A DNA stretch of 64,000 nucleotides from Begonia masoniana (lineage: Eukaryota; Streptophyta; Magnoliopsida; Cucurbitales; Begoniaceae): the NCBI GenBank assembly GCA_022432975.1, contig CM039512.1, positions 41,957,501 to 42,021,500 on the forward strand, read 5' to 3'. Below the pieces are notes generated by a model, which was given only the letters and a program-made list of their open reading frames with translations, searched no databases and was not told where the DNA came from. This document shows, in pieces, positions 12,304 to 25,230 of this stretch. The position numbers were made by a program, and so were the translations under genes. Numbering within the stretch: the stretch's first letter is position 1; the number at the start of each line of letters is the position of its first letter.

Positions 12304-15236
12304 TCAACCAAACAACTCTGGATACTTGTCTAACATGTCCTGTCGTCGCTCCCACGTGGCTTCTTCAATGCCACGGTTCCTCCATAAAACTTTGACCAAC
12401 GGAATCTCTTTATTCCTCAGAGTCTTCACTGCAGATTCCAAAATTTGTACAAGCTTCTCTTCATACATTAATGTCGGCTCAATCTCAACTTCTGTTGGCT
12501 GAACTACTTGCATCGGATCTCGTATGCATTTTCTTAACATTGACACGTGAAAGACATTGTGAACCTTATCCAATGATGGAGGCAATTTCAGTCTGTAAGC
12601 TGTACTACCGATTCTAGCTAGAACAGGGAAAGGTCCAACAAATCGTGGAGTAAGTTTTCCCCTCTTGCCAAATCTCAGGACTCCTCTAAATGGTGAAATT
12701 TTCAGGAGTACTTCATCACCAACAGCAAATTCCAGATCCCTTCTCCTTTGATCTGCATAACTCTTCTGCCGGCTTTGAGCAGTTAACATTCTTTTCCTAA
12801 TAGTGGCAATCTTGTCTGACATCTGTTGCAATAACTTAGGACCTAGGAGTTTCGCTTCGCCAACTTCATCCCAATACAAAGGTGATCTACATTTCCTACC
12901 ATACAACGCTTCATAAGGCGCCATACCAATAGTGGACTGGTAACTGTTATTATAAGAGAACTCAACCAAGGGTAAGTATCGGCTCCAAGATGCTTGAAAG
13001 TCCAGCACACAAGCCCTCAACATATCCTCAAGTATTTGAATAGTCCTTTCCGATTGGGCATCTGTTTGTGGATGGAAAGCAGTACTAAAGGTTAGCTTTG
13101 TTCCTAACGTGTCTTGCAAACTTTTCCAAAATCGCGAGGTGAACCTGGGATCACGATCAGAGACAATGGATACTGGTATTCCATGTAGCCTTAGAATTTC
13201 TTGAACATACAAGTTTGCAAGTTGGTCCATTGTGTAGGTCATCTTTACCGGTAGGAAATGAGCTGATTTGGTCATTCTGTCAATCACGACCCAAATACCA
13301 TCATGTCCTTTAGTTGTCTTAGGCAATCCCACGACGAAATCCATTGCTATGCGTTCCCACTTCCACTCGGGAATAGGTAGAGGCTGAAGGGTACCCCCAG
13401 GGCGTTGATGTTCTGCCTTAACTTGTTGGCATACCAAACATGATTCGACAAACTTAGCCACATCCCTCTTCATATTTGGCCACCAATAATGTAACCTTAA
13501 ATCCCGATACATCTTGGTGTTACCAGGATGCACAGAGAAAGAAGATGAATGAGCTTCGGCCAAGATTATTTTACGCAACCCTTCATCATTAGGGACATAC
13601 CATCTATCTCTAAACCTCAGAATCCCATCCTTGGAGAGACTAAACTCGGAGGTGGTGTCCATCACCTTGTTCATCATTCTGCTATCCTCCTCTGAGTTCT
13701 TCTGTTGTGCTTCTTTGATCATTTCCAAAATGGTTGGTTGGATGGTTAGAGTAGCAAGTAGACCTGGCAGTTCAGAAACTAACTCCAATTCCAAATTCTG
13801 AATCTCTGTCCTCAAAGGTATAGACATAGTTGATACAACGGTTTGCATTGTAGTCGACATTCTGCTCAGTGCGTCGGCTACAGAGTTAGCCTTACCTGGG
13901 TGATACTTGATTTCAAAGTCATAATCCTTTACAAATTCTAGCCAACGTCTTTGTCTCATGTTTAATTCTCTTTGAGTGAAGAGGTATTTCAAGCTCTTAT
14001 GGTCAGAAAATACTTCACACTGTCGTCCATACAAATAGTGTCTCCAAATCTTTAGTGCAAAAACAACTGCAGCTAGTTCCAAATCGTGAGTGGGGTAGTT
14101 CTGCTCATAACTCTTTAGCTGCCTAGAAGCATACGCTATGACTTTGCCTTCTTGCATCAAAACACATCCTAGTCCAACTTTGGATGCATCACAATAAACA
14201 CTAAACTTCCCTTCTTCGGTTGGGAGGGTCAATAGTGGAGCTGTCGTTAACTTTAGCTTAAGTGTCTGGAAGCCATCTTCACAAGCTTCGGTCCAAGAGT
14301 ACTTGGTGTCCTTCTTTGTCAAACTAGTTAAAGGCTTAGCTATCATAGAAAATCTCTTAATAAACTTCCTATAATAACCTGCCAAACCAAGGAAACTACG
14401 GACTTCACCAACATTCCTTGGCTGTGGCCAGTCCTTAACTGCCTGAATTTTTGTTGGGTCCACAGAAATGCCATCAGCAGAAATCACATGGCCGAGGAAA
14501 TTAACCTTGTCCAACCAAAATTCACACTTGGACAATTTAGCATAAAGCTGGTGTTCCTTCAATGTTGTCAAAACTATTCTTAAATGCTCTGCATGGTCGG
14601 CTTTTGTCCGTGAGTATATCAGGATGTCATCTATGAATACAATTACAAATTTGTCCAAATACTCCCGAAACACACGGTTCATTAAGTCCATAAAGGCTGC
14701 AGGTGCATTGGTCAGTCCAAATGACATGACCAGGAATTCATAATGTCCATAACGGGTCCTAAAAGTTGTCTTTGGTATATCACTTTCCTTAACCTTCAGT
14801 TGGTAATACCCCGAACGCAAATCTATTTTTGAAAACACTCTTGCTCCGTGCAGTTGATCAAACAATCATCAATTCGGGGCAAGGGGTACTTATTCTTGAT
14901 TGTCAACTTATTTAGTTCTCTGTAGTCTATGCACATTCTAAGGGAACAATCTTTCTTCTTAACGAATAATACAGGTGCACCCCAAGGAGAACTACTAGAG
15001 CGGATGAATCCCTTGTCTACCAATTCCTGTAATTGGACTTTTAACTCCTTTAGTTCAATAGGCGCCATGCGATAAGGATTCTTAGACACAGGTAATGCCT
15101 CAGGATAGGTATCAATTACAAACTCAATTTCCCTATCAGGTGGTAATCCTGGCAATTCATCCATGAATGCCTCAGGGAACTCTCGGACTATGGAAATATC
15201 TTGTAACTCTATCCTATTCTTCACTCGAGTATCCAT
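12304..15236 (-). pseudogene. Element A right copy: pol, one frameshift
   Basis: This is the same polyprotein as the left copy, with the same domain order and the FIDD, DDE and chromodomain motifs. One adenine is missing near 14864 (caaacaatc here, caaacaaatc in the left copy). This splits the frame into 14823-15236 (N-terminal RT region) and 12304-14865 (rest of RT to chromodomain). The break falls before the RT active site, so no complete enzyme would be made. All other differences from the left copy appear to be isolated substitutions. Confidence 0.9.
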
Positions 15237-15245
15237 TACGCTAGC

Positions 15246-16724
15246 TCAGTAACATTCACAACCATCTTTTAATATCCGTTGGGCCTCACGTGAGGTTATA
15301 ATCCGTATTTTACTAAATTTTGGGATAGCTTGGAAGGTATAACGATCTCTATTTGGGGGTCGAAACTCAACTAGTCCAGACCTACAACTTATCGTGGCAT
15401 AATGCCTGGATAACCAATTCATCCCTAATATCACCTCATACCCTTTCATGTCAATTACAACCAGCTCTCCATATAACTTCTTATCTCCCAAGGACACGAT
15501 GTCACCTCTCACTATCTGTTCGGAATACAAGGACTTTCCTGATGGTAACATCACACTATATGGTCTCTTAGCTGGTAAGCATTCTAACCTATGCTTGCAT
15601 ACAAATAAGGTTGCAATAAATGAGTGTGTGGCCCCCGTGTCAATAAGTGTGTAAGCAGAAATACCACAGATCATTATTGTAACTGTTATGACCGTATGCT
15701 GCATGGTATCTTCATCTTCCATCATTGCATAGACTCTAGGTGCTACCCTTGCACGGTTTGGATCTGGCGGCATGGGGCAGTCTCTGGCTATGTGTCCAAC
15801 TTTATCACATCTGAAGCATCGCCCAGAATGCAACTTGCACTCACCATGGTGGTTCTTCTGGCAGTTGGAGCATAGAGGGGCCAATAGTCGTTTCCCCTTC
15901 TCTTGGTCATCATTCTGGTTGAGGGGTCTCTTTATACCTTGCTGTTGTTGCTGTGGTCCCCTGTTCTGTTGCGGCTGCCAACCTTTGTTCTGACGTGGTG
16001 GCGGCTGAGTTTCATTCGTGAACTTCCTTGGTTGTTCACGCTGTGCATATGCTGTCATCTCAGCCTCTTCCAACTCCAAGGCCTTAGCCGTCACATCACC
16101 ATAAGGTACATTGTGTATCCCAGCAGTCTTCACTTTCATGTACAAACTCGGCTTCAGTCCTTTAACAAATTGGTAAATCTTGTCCTCATCATCCTCAATC
16201 ATTCGAGAGGCAAATCGTGACAAGGCATCAAACTTGCATATGTAGTCCGTCACAGAGCCAGTTTGTCGTAGATTCATGAACTCCTTCTTCTTGGTGGCCC
16301 GAACAGTCCTATTAAAGTACTTGTCAAAGAAAGCAGTCTTGAACATTTCCCAGGTCATAGCTCCAGTATTAGCGGTGTTCTGGATCGAGTCCCACCAATG
16401 CCTTGCACTTAACTCCAAATGAAAGATAGCATAGGTGACCTTATCCCCTTCATCAACCTTCGCATATTTAAACATGTCTTCTATCTTTCGAATCCACTCC
16501 TCAGCATAAATAGGATCTGTAACATGTCCATTAAATACCGGGGGTCGAAGCCGGTGAAAACGCTCACCCCCATGATCATGAGTTGCATCATTACTGGAGT
16601 TGCCTTGTTCCTCCTTAGCAGTCATCAGTTGTTTGATCTGGTGAGATTGGCGCATGACCAACTCTGTCAACTGAGCAATGGTATTGCTATCTTCATTGGT
16701 TTCTCTCTACTGACCTCTAACCAT
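15246..16724 (-). CDS. Element A right copy: gag-protease, open after an early stop
   Basis: The frame runs without break for about 470 residues from codon 7 to the TGA at 15246. Order: gag core, a Gln-rich basic linker, the CCHC knuckle CFRCDKVGHIARDC, and a protease with IDTGATHS. The natural start, judged from element B, is the ATG at 16722-16724, but codon 6 is TAG (16707-16709). Initiation at a later ATG (MRQSHQIKQ) would remove only the extreme N-terminus. The protease is not fused to RT, because cta in element B is tga here. It could be annotated as a pseudogene instead. Confidence 0.82.
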
Positions 16725-16871
16725 ATTGGGGTTCCTAAACACATAGTTATAGATACATCTTAACTTAGTGACATTTACTGAAGTCATAAATACTTACAGT
16801 TGCTGGAGAGTACTCAAGTGACAATCTGTGCTGGGAGGCAGTCTACAGAATCGGTTTTAGAACCTGGTTTA

Positions 16872-16883
16872 GCTTTGATACCA
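16872..16883 (-). other. Primer-binding site, right internal region of A
   Basis: tggtatcaaagc on the minus strand lies four bases from the end of the right LTR, identical to the left internal region. Confidence 0.8.
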
Positions 16884-16887
16884 TAAT

Positions 16888-19247
16888 TGTAGCGACCCGG
16901 GAAGGATCGCCACGTACTCCATAACTTTCGTAAACATTGACTCTAAATTATGCTCTGTACAATTTATTTTTTTTTTTTTTTTGAACTATGCAGCGGAAAT
17001 ACTAATTGTGTAGTCACATTTAGAACCTGGACAATAAAATAAGACATTTGGCTGGGGAAATTGAAACCCAAGGGCATCTGCCGAATCTTAACGACAAAAC
17101 TTCGCTCTCATCTGCCGATCACTAAACGACAAAACAGAAGAGAGTTCACATCTACCGATAAACTAAGCTACATCATCCGGTTATCCTGTGCATTTCACGT
17201 GATTCATTAATCGCCCATCGGCAGATGTAAATTCTCACATCAACCGACAGTCACGTGCATCCCACACAATTCATTAAACATTCATCGGTAGATATACAAA
17301 CTACATCTGCCGATGACGTCAGCCGGCAGATAAACAAACTGCATCTGCCGATGACGTCAGCAGGAAAATATATGAACTACATCTGCCGATGACTAGACGA
17401 CAGAAAAACACTCCTACATCACCCGATAGAAACTCACTATATCTACCGATAGAAATCTCACTACTTCTACCGATAGGAAAAACCCTTTACATTTACCGAC
17501 AGATAACATACTACATCTACTGATAGAAAACACTCTGCATCTACCGACAGAAAACACTCTGCACCTACCGATAGAGAAACACGTTACTCCTACCGGTAAG
17601 ACTAAACAACATCTCCCAATAGACATGATCATAAGCAAGTCTCAAACTTCCTAGGCTTAACATTTCTATAAACAGAAATCAATGGTTCCCTCAGAGTACC
17701 TATAGCGGAAGTCTTAAACAAAAGATATTCAATAAACTGTACCATCCTCAATTCAGTAACCATCCAGACAATTTCAAATCCCAGTACTATAACATAACTT
17801 CATTCCATTTATACTTCTATATTAAAAATCATTACTAACGTTCATAGAGCAAAAACCAGAGTTTCCATCACCATCCAGCCACCGACTTGCACCTTGAGCA
17901 CCATCCAGCAACCCAAGCTAGACTTCATCGTTAAACTTGAGTCCCTCACCTGAAAACTCGTCACCTACATCATAAGGTTTAAACTATAAGCCTAATGCTT
18001 AGTAAGGAATGCAATACTATCACGAGTGCATGAATGCATAATTCAAAGAAAACATGCTCATAAATCATTTCTGGTTCATGTTCTTGTTCATACTCGTCAT
18101 TCATAATCATAGGTCATATTCATCTTTCTTTTCATCATCCATAATCATGGATCATATTCGTCATTCATTTCATTCATTCATATTCATGGATCGTATTCAT
18201 CATTCATATTCTTCATTTAGTTGTGTGGATTGAGAGAGGATTTGTGCCGGTAAAGGGGGTCCGACAGTGAGTTTGATCATGGTCCCTACTGCGGGTCGTA
18301 TTCATATGTCCTTCTCTGGACTGTGACTTACGCCGAACCACCCCCAACCCTCACCCAACCACGTTGCAGGGATTTTTATCAACTTATCTTGTTCATGAGA
18401 AAACATACTTTCAAAACGTTTTCATGTGCATAAAACATTGAAGATGCATGAACATGGAAATTTCTTAACTCACTCTAGCTACAGAACAGAGCAATAATCA
18501 TCATGGAAATCACTTTCGAACTAAACGTCATCGAGAATACTAGACATCAGCATAAGGGAGTTTCTAATCATCGTATAACATTCTACATAGTATCCCTTGA
18601 TGTAGGGTCCTAATGACCGAGAAACCTATACGTTCACTTACCTGGATTCCTTAGCAGTTTCGTGCTTAACACTTCAAACTCCTTCACCTGATATCATTCA
18701 CATTGAAGTAGTTAAAACAAAATCCTAAAAGTCCTAACCAATAGTCATCCTAGAATCTAGTCACTAAAGTCATTCCAAATCTAATAGTCTAACACTCTGC
18801 GTGCAGTCTGAAATCCGAAACCCAAAATAGACAGATTCAATTAATGACAGCTCAGGTTGGTCATCTTAAATGTTCAGAATCGAGTCGGAATGACATTACC
18901 AAACTCGGGTTTTACTATGTCTTTATTAATACTCGGCCATTGAAGAGTCCAGGACTTCAACACTAAACTGATAACAGAGCTAATCAAATAGCAGAAAAGT
19001 TACATTGCCAAACTCATACCTCGGGTGTAGAGTATCCGAGAAAAGGCAAGGAAACCGATTGCCGGAAGGGAAATTTCCAGCTGACAGAAGGCAGGAGCTT
19101 GGGAGAGAAGAAATCGCCGGATATTGGGGATGTCGGCTACAGTGGTTTAAATGAGGTTTGAATCCTTTCCTTTTCTTTAAATACTGGCCTCAATCCTCCT
19201 TTATTACAACTTTGCCACTCAACCTGGCCGTTACCTCGGGTGTTACA
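16888..19247 (-). repeat. Element A, outer 5' LTR (right)
   Basis: It is 2360 bp with ends tgtagcgacc and gtgttaca on the plus strand, and the sense direction is minus. A TATA-like box (ctttaaata at 19175-19183, tatttaaag in sense) lies about 65 bp inside the sense start, so most of the LTR would be transcribed leader. Followed by the target duplication aaaag. Confidence 0.93.
19175..19183 (-). promoter_or_regulatory. Predicted TATA box of element A
   Basis: tatttaaag in the sense direction, followed by purine-rich sequence and a block (cactgtagccgacat) that is conserved at the same distance from the TATA box in element B. This supports a promoter role; it is an inference from position. Confidence 0.5.
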
Positions 19248-19252
19248 AAAAG

Positions 19253-20080
19253 TTCAGAGAAAGAAAATGCAAAAATTTAGAAAGAAACAGTAGGAAAAGA
19301 AAACTCATTTGTTCAAAAAACAAGTGCTAAAATTTGCAGTGTTGTAGTGTCACCACAGCAAACAGTCGCAAAAAATCAAATTGAGCAATTTACTCTACCA
19401 TTTCTATAGATTCTTCAAAGACAACATCAAGATGAAACATTTAAGAAATTTTTGGAGGTGCCAAACAACTTTACATCATTATCCCTCTTTTGCAAGCTTT
19501 GGAGAAAATATTGAGTTACACCAAATTTTTTAAGAAAATCTGTCAAAGAAAAAGAAACTCAATAATTTGAAAAAGGGGCGAACAAATAGAAAAATGATAT
19601 AGGAATAGACTACTCTAAATGAAAATTCACACAGAGACAAATTTTTTGCCTATTTACGAGACCCCGGTTGAAGAAAAAAGGGAAGTAGTCGAGTCGTTGA
19701 CTTTAAAACAAGTACTTGTGGAAGGAAACCCAACTAGCTAATATCCTTTTCGTCTTAATTAGTTTGATTTTTAGTATTGTTTAAAAAAAAAATAAAGTGA
19801 TGTTGTAGCCACTGCTGCAACATCATTTTCGCAAATAACAAGTCGTGCAAGTTTGTCTTTTCCTACAATACATTTATCCTCTAGGTTTGCTGCTCTCCAA
19901 TCAACCTGTAGGCGATGCTGATGAAGCTGATGATACGGGGGAAGATGAATGATGACCTCTTTTAAGGTAAGTACTATCCCCTTAATGTTTTTTAGAAATA
20001 TGATTTTCGGTGACAGTGGGGACATTGTCAAGTTTAAGTTAGGGGATGAAATTAGATTATGAATTGCTTGGAGTACTTCC
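19253..20080 (+). pseudogene. Decayed Athila-like element, 3' part
   Basis: The broken Athila gag frame resumes just after the target duplication. Near 19450-19560 a frame reads FLEVPKQLY...LLQALEKIL.YTKF, which resembles the block leading to the protease in Athila polyproteins. From about 19740 no coding similarity is seen, only AT-rich sequence. The 'gtggggacattgtcaag...taggggatga' stretch near 20015-20048 resembles the region before the 3' LTR of Athila/Tat elements. Most of pol is missing, so the element was already deleted or non-autonomous. Confidence 0.55.
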
Positions 20081-20670
20081 CTGTTTAAAAAAAAAATTGT
20101 GCTTTAGTCATGTTTTAACATTTAAATCCAATAAAAATTTTATGATGATTTCAATTTACTTAAAATTTTCAATCATTTGAAATATCTTAACTACAGATGA
20201 CAAACTAGCGGCCGAGCCGAGCTAAGCAAGAAATAGTCTCACTCAGCGAGCCTACCAAGTTAAACGAGCTGAGCCTACCGAGACTAATAAGCCAGCTTGA
20301 AAATATTTCAACTCGGGTCCGCTCGTGAGCCATGAGTTAAATGAGTCGAGCCAAGCTGGATCAACGAGCCTAACGAGTCGAGCCTAACGAACTGAGCGTA
20401 TATAAATATTTTTAACTTATATTATTATAATATAATTTTTTTAAAAATTTTCATTTAAAACTATAATAAGTATTAATAATTATATGCCAACAATATTTAT
20501 TTATTTAATTTTAAAATTAGTCATAAAAGCTAGAGAGTCGCTGCCTAGCTACAAACTCAAAAGGTTGGTGAAATAAGATATACAAAATTGAATGTATTAA
20601 TAAAAAAATTATTCGAGACTGTTCAATAAAAAATATCACATAAATATAATTAAAAATATTTTGACATATA
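20081..20670. other. AT-rich spacer with a degenerate gagccgagc region
   Basis: No gene is visible. Bases 20205-20400 hold many irregular copies of gagcc, gagc and acgag, a composition unlike the flanks (20400-20670 is very AT-rich). It may be part of a non-autonomous DNA transposon, but I see no terminal repeats. Confidence 0.45.
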
Positions 20671-20675
20671 AAAAA

Positions 20676-22868
20676 TGTAACACCCGACATTTTCAGTCAG
20701 GTGATTTTCTTAACGGAATTATTTGTCACCCTATTTTTGGACCTTTTGGTTTAAATTTAATACCAAGATTTGTTCCAAATTGTGTGAACCAGGTTGAGTG
20801 GCAAAATTGAAATTAGGGTGGGCTGTGATCGATATATAAAGGAGATGGAAAGTTTTTAAATCTCACCAACACCACTGTAGCCGACACTTTCTCCTTTCAG
20901 CGATTTTCTCTCCCGAGCTCTCGCTCTCTGCCTACCTGTAATCCTTCCTCCGACGATCGGTTCCCTTGCCATTTCTCGGATACTCTACGCTCGAGGTATG
21001 GATTAGACAATGTAGTTGTCAGTTAGTTGATAAACTTTGTTTTTCAGCTTGGTGTTGGAGTTTGGTTTCTCCAATGGCCGAGTAGCAATAGCAACATTTA
21101 TAACCTGGATTTTTGTAATGTCACTTCCGAATCGGTTCTGGACATTTAATATAATCGACCCTCATTAATCGTTAGTTGGACCTAGCTGTTTTGGTTTTGG
21201 ATTTCTGACTGCACACAGAGAACTAGACTAGGGGATTCGGGAATGACTTTAGTTATTAGATTCTAGGATGACTTGTGATTGGAAATATTAGGGTTTTGTT
21301 TTAACTACTGTGATGTGAAATGTTTTAGGTGAAGAAGTTCGAAGAAAAGGAGTTCAAGTTGCTAAGGAAACCAGGTAAGTGAATGTATAAGATTCCCGAC
21401 CATTAGGGCCCTACATCACAAGGATGCTAGGTAGAAACTGATACGATGATTAGAGGTTATTTAAGCTACTGTCTGTTACTTATGTGGATGTTTGACTTGA
21501 TGGTATGATTTTCTGTCGGATGAATGCACTACTCTGTGGCTTGATGAGTTAGGAGTTCTCATGTTCATGCATCACAAACGTTTTATGCATATGATAATAT
21601 TTTAAGAGCATGTTTTCCTCATGAACAAGATAAGAACATAAAACTTATGCAACGTGAATTAAGCGAGGGTTGGGGGTGGTTTGGCGTATGTCACTGTCCA
21701 AAAGGAAGGACCATGATTACGACCCGCAAGGGACTATGTATACTCTCACTGTCAACCCCCCTTACCGGCACAAATCCTCTCTTAATTCACACAACCTGAA
21801 AGACGAATATGAAAGATGAATATGAATGATGAATATGAATGATGAGCCTGAATGATGATTATGAACGATGAATACGAATGATGAACAAGAATGAAGACCT
21901 TGAGTATGAATATGAATAAGAAAAGATTCATGAGCATTTGTTTTCTTAAAATGAGCATTCATGCATACTTGTTAGTATTGCATCCCTTACTAAGCATTAG
22001 GCTTATAGTTTAAACCTTATGATGTAGGTGAAGATTTAGCAGGTGAGGATTCCAAATTCAGTGATGATGTCTAAAGGCTGGTTGCAGGATGGTGCTCAGG
22101 GTGGAAGACTGTGGCTGGCAGGCGAATATAACCCATAATTAAGCTCATATTGTGTCAGTAAAATTTATGATGAACTGAGGTTTAAGTATAATGAGATTAT
22201 ATTCTAACATTGAGCTTCGTAATTGTCTGGTTTAACTACTGAGTCTTGGGATGATTTTAAAGATATGGAAAGAGTTACTTTAACTAAGTCTTCCGTATAA
22301 GAATGTTTGGATGAGTCTCTGATTTTCATACATATGAGTGTTGAGTCAATGTGGATTGAAGTCTGTTAAGAGTCTGCATCTACCGACGGATGGTTTCTAT
22401 CGGAAGATGTTAAGAGTTTGCATCTACCGAGGGATGGGTTCTATCGAAAGATGTTGAGAGTCTGCATCTATCGACGGATGATTTCTATCGGAAGGTGTAT
22501 TAAGGGAACACGTGAATTGCACATGTCTATCGGTAGATGTAAGGTATTTCAAATACTGGATGATATGGAGCTAGTTTTTCGTCTAGTGACCGGTAGATGC
22601 TTTACCATCGGTCGATGCGAGTCTATGACTATATCGGCAGACGCAATTTGAGAGACGTTTAGAAACAGATGTGTCGCGTGGCGGGCACGTGACCATCGGT
22701 CGATGTGAGTCTATGACTCTATCGGCAGATGTAGTTTAGGAGATGTTAAAAAAAAAAACAAAATATATGTATATAATACTAATAATGAACAAGGTGCATG
22801 AAGTAAGAACCGATTGATTAAGAGGTTAAGTTATGAATTACGTAGCGACTCCAACTGGGGTCGTTACA
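20676..22868 (+). repeat. Element B 5' LTR
   Basis: It starts tgtaacacccgacat and ends ggggtcgttaca, 2193 bp. TATATAAA is at 20833-20840. A degenerate run of gaatatgaatgat units lies at 21800-21900, and a CGGNAGATG-core minisatellite lies at 22370-22740, just before the end. Confidence 0.92.
20833..20840 (+). promoter_or_regulatory. Predicted TATA box of element B
   Basis: TATATAAA lies about 155 bp inside the LTR, followed by a block (actgtagccgaca) that is also found downstream of the TATA box in element A. The 3' LTR has the same box at 33537-33544. Confidence 0.6.
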
Positions 22869-22872
22869 ATTA

Positions 22873-22883
22873 TGGTATCAAAG
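22873..22883 (+). other. Primer-binding site of element B
   Basis: tggtatcaaag follows the LTR end after four bases, the same spacing and nearly the same sequence as in element A (initiator tRNA-Met type). Confidence 0.8.
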
Positions 22884-23031
22884 AAAAACCGGGTTCTAAA
22901 ATCGATTCTGCAGACTGCCTCCCAGCACAGATTGCCACCTGAGTACACTCCAGCAACTGTAAGTATTTACGTTTTTAAGTAATGTCATTATGTTAAGATA
23001 TATTTATGAATATTTGTTTAGGAATCTCAAA

Positions 23032-23133
23032 ATGGTAAGAGGTCAACAAAGAGAGGCTAATGAGGATAGCAATGTCATTGCTCAGTTGACAGAGTTGGTC
23101 ATGAGCCAATCTTGCCAGATCGAACAGTTGATG
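23032..23133 (+). pseudogene. Element B gag, N-terminal fragment
   Basis: An ATG at 23032 opens about 34 codons that match the N-terminus of gag in element A (QLTELVM.QS..QI.QLM). Codon 6 is CAA, showing that the TAG in element A is a mutation. The frame is cut at 23133 by LTR G. The gag frame is picked up again only after the array at 27984; about 60 bp of gag are missing from the junction. Confidence 0.85.
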
Positions 23134-23496
23134 TGTAATATCCGACTCGTACGGATTTTTGAGAATATTATTATTATATTATTGGATGACATTTTTGTAA
23201 ATATGTCAAATCAGGTCCGCTTTACGAAAAGGAAACGTCATTACGATCCTAACGAGTAATTAGAATTTTAATGAAATTTTGGGAATTTTCGGAATAATCA
23301 CGCTATATTCCGAGTAAATACGCTTTTCGTAACGTAAATGACGTTTTGGTAAAAACAGTAAACGAGGTCCGATTTGCGAACGGACAGTTTTAATAGAACC
23401 CAGATAATAAGTTGGATTTATTGGCGAAATGAGAAAATTCGAATGGTCGAAAACACGAGAGGGCAAAATTAATGTTTCGTTAAGAAGTGGTTTTAA

Positions 23497-23527
<31 letters not shown>

Positions 23528-23550
23528 TAATAAAAAAAATATATATAACA

Positions 23551-23586
23551 AACGACAGAATGGTTTTGTTAAACCATTCTGTCGTT
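23551..23586 (+). other. Perfect 16-bp hairpin at the predicted leader start of LTR G
   Basis: Arms aacgacagaatggttt (23551-23566) and aaaccattctgtcgtt (23571-23586) with loop tgtt. It is preceded by a TATA-rich stretch (23527-23548) and followed by a GC-rich leader. Equivalent hairpins are found in LTRs D and F. Confidence 0.9.
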
Positions 23587-24949
23587 CGCCATTCCTTCAC
23601 CGCGAGCCCGACGACAGCCCGAGCGACGAGCGACGCCGAGCCTCCTCCGACGAACACCGACGATTCCGGCCACCGTTCAGACGAGCGGACTCCGGCGAGC
23701 TGAAGCCAGAGTTCGGTTCAACCTTTCCGCGCCAGACTCGACCGAAAACCGGTGAGTTTCTTCCCTGTTCTTGCTCGGTTTGTGGCCGGGAATGTCGAGC
23801 TCCGTTGAGCTCCGATCGCCGGCCCTTTTCGGCTGTTCTCGGCGTCGTCTTGCCGAGCTTCGCATCGGCAATGATCGCCGAGCAACAGGGAGCTCAATTT
23901 GAGCGAATTTCAGTGAATCCCGAATTGGGGATTTCGGGTTTTCCGGTTTAAAACCTTAAATTCTCTTTGGATTATACTAATTGGATGTTAGGATAGTTGA
24001 TTGGTGTTGAATCGGAGGTGAATCGATAAAAAAATCGAAAAGGGAAATTTTCCCGATTTAGGGCACTTCGGGTTTTTGATTGTAATTCAGTATTTTCGAT
24101 TAATTTAGGCTAATTAAGGCTAATTGGGATTGATTGGTGAGGAAATTGGTGGAATTTGATGAAAAATTGGAAAGGGAGAAATTTTCGATTAAGGGCAGTT
24201 TCGGGTTTTTGGACATTTGACCTATCTACGATCGTTTGTTTTAAAATTACTTTTGACAGGTTAAAATAGGTTATTAGAGGAGCGCGTGGCCGCTGGAATC
24301 GTTTGATTCCGATAACCGACGCGAAAGTTATGCGCGTTCGAAGTTTCGGGTCGGTTTTTACCGAACCCAAATTAGAGTCCGAAATTGATAGGTTTATAGT
24401 AATTAACGATATAAAGGACGTATTGAACGTTATTGGACGGCGTTAGAGTGAATTGCGAGAAATGTTAAATTTGAGAATTTTCGGGTTTTTAGGAAAACTC
24501 GTTAATTGTGATTTTAAACTATCGAGCGTTACTCGTTGTTTAAATACTTTGATTAGTTAGGTTAATATTTTAGGAAAATTCCTTAGTTAAGGTTTTGTTG
24601 AATTCGAACGATTAGGAGTTTAAACACGTGATATTGATAATTGTTGTGGTTTTGCCTCAGACAAATAACGCTTGTGGGCTGCAACGGACGCGAGGTAAGT
24701 TCTCGTGATCTTCTCTGGCCGATTGGCCTACACTGTACTTCGATGTCGCGTCGAGGATCTCAATGGATTGTTTGTTTTAAATTGCTTTGGTTGGGTAGAT
24801 AGGTTTATAATTGTTATAGGTTATTCTAATTTGGTCTTGATGGTATGCATGTTGGTTGTTTAGTTTATGTTCATATCTGCTCATGCATCACGTGTTTTTA
24901 AAGATCATGAAAAATGAATTTCTGCACGATGTTTTAAAGTAAATGCAAA

Positions 24950-25230
24950 GAAAGAATGACCCTTCGGTATATAGTTTAAATGGCCCGTCGGTATACAGTT
25001 TATAGCAAAGCAAAGCAAAGCAAAGTAAAGAAATGTTTACATGACCCTTCGGTATATAGTTAAATGGCCCATCGGTATACAGTTTATAGCAAAGTAAAGC
25101 AAAGAAATCGGTATACAGTTTATAGCAAAGCAAAGTAAAGAAATCGGTATATAGTTTATAGCAAAGCAAAGCAAAGCAAAGCAAAGCAAAGAAAAGTAAA
25201 GTAAAGTAAAGTAAAGAAAACAATGCATGA
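24950..25230 (+). repeat. Short gcaaa / ggtatacagtttata repeats in LTR G (seed)
   Basis: Three to five imperfect units of 'cggtatacagtttatagc' plus short runs of gcaaa lie at their natural place in the LTR. They are the likely source of the 2-kb array that begins 750 bp downstream. Confidence 0.8.

Larger units (their letters stand above)
2539..19247 (-). mobile_element. Composite Tekay-like Ty3/gypsy element A: LTR-internal-LTR-internal-LTR
   Basis: Three LTRs (2539-5278, 9904-12262, 16888-19247) alternate with two internal regions (5279-9903, 12263-16887). The whole unit is flanked by one 5-bp duplication, aaaag, at 2534-2538 and 19248-19252. There is no duplication at the inner junctions, so this is one insertion later expanded by unequal recombination. 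The pol product has the order RT, RNase H, integrase, chromodomain, which places it with chromoviruses; the chromodomain tail (VKVLWRN...EEATWE) fits the Tekay/Del clade. By eye the two internal copies differ at only a handful of sites, so the duplication is recent. Confidence 0.93.

Noticed and set aside
23487..23951. 154-residue frame in LTR G, and the matching frame at 38360-38834 in LTR D
   Set aside because: It spans the hairpin and the GC-rich leader. The D frame is not conserved as protein relative to G by eye, so the leader is probably non-coding.
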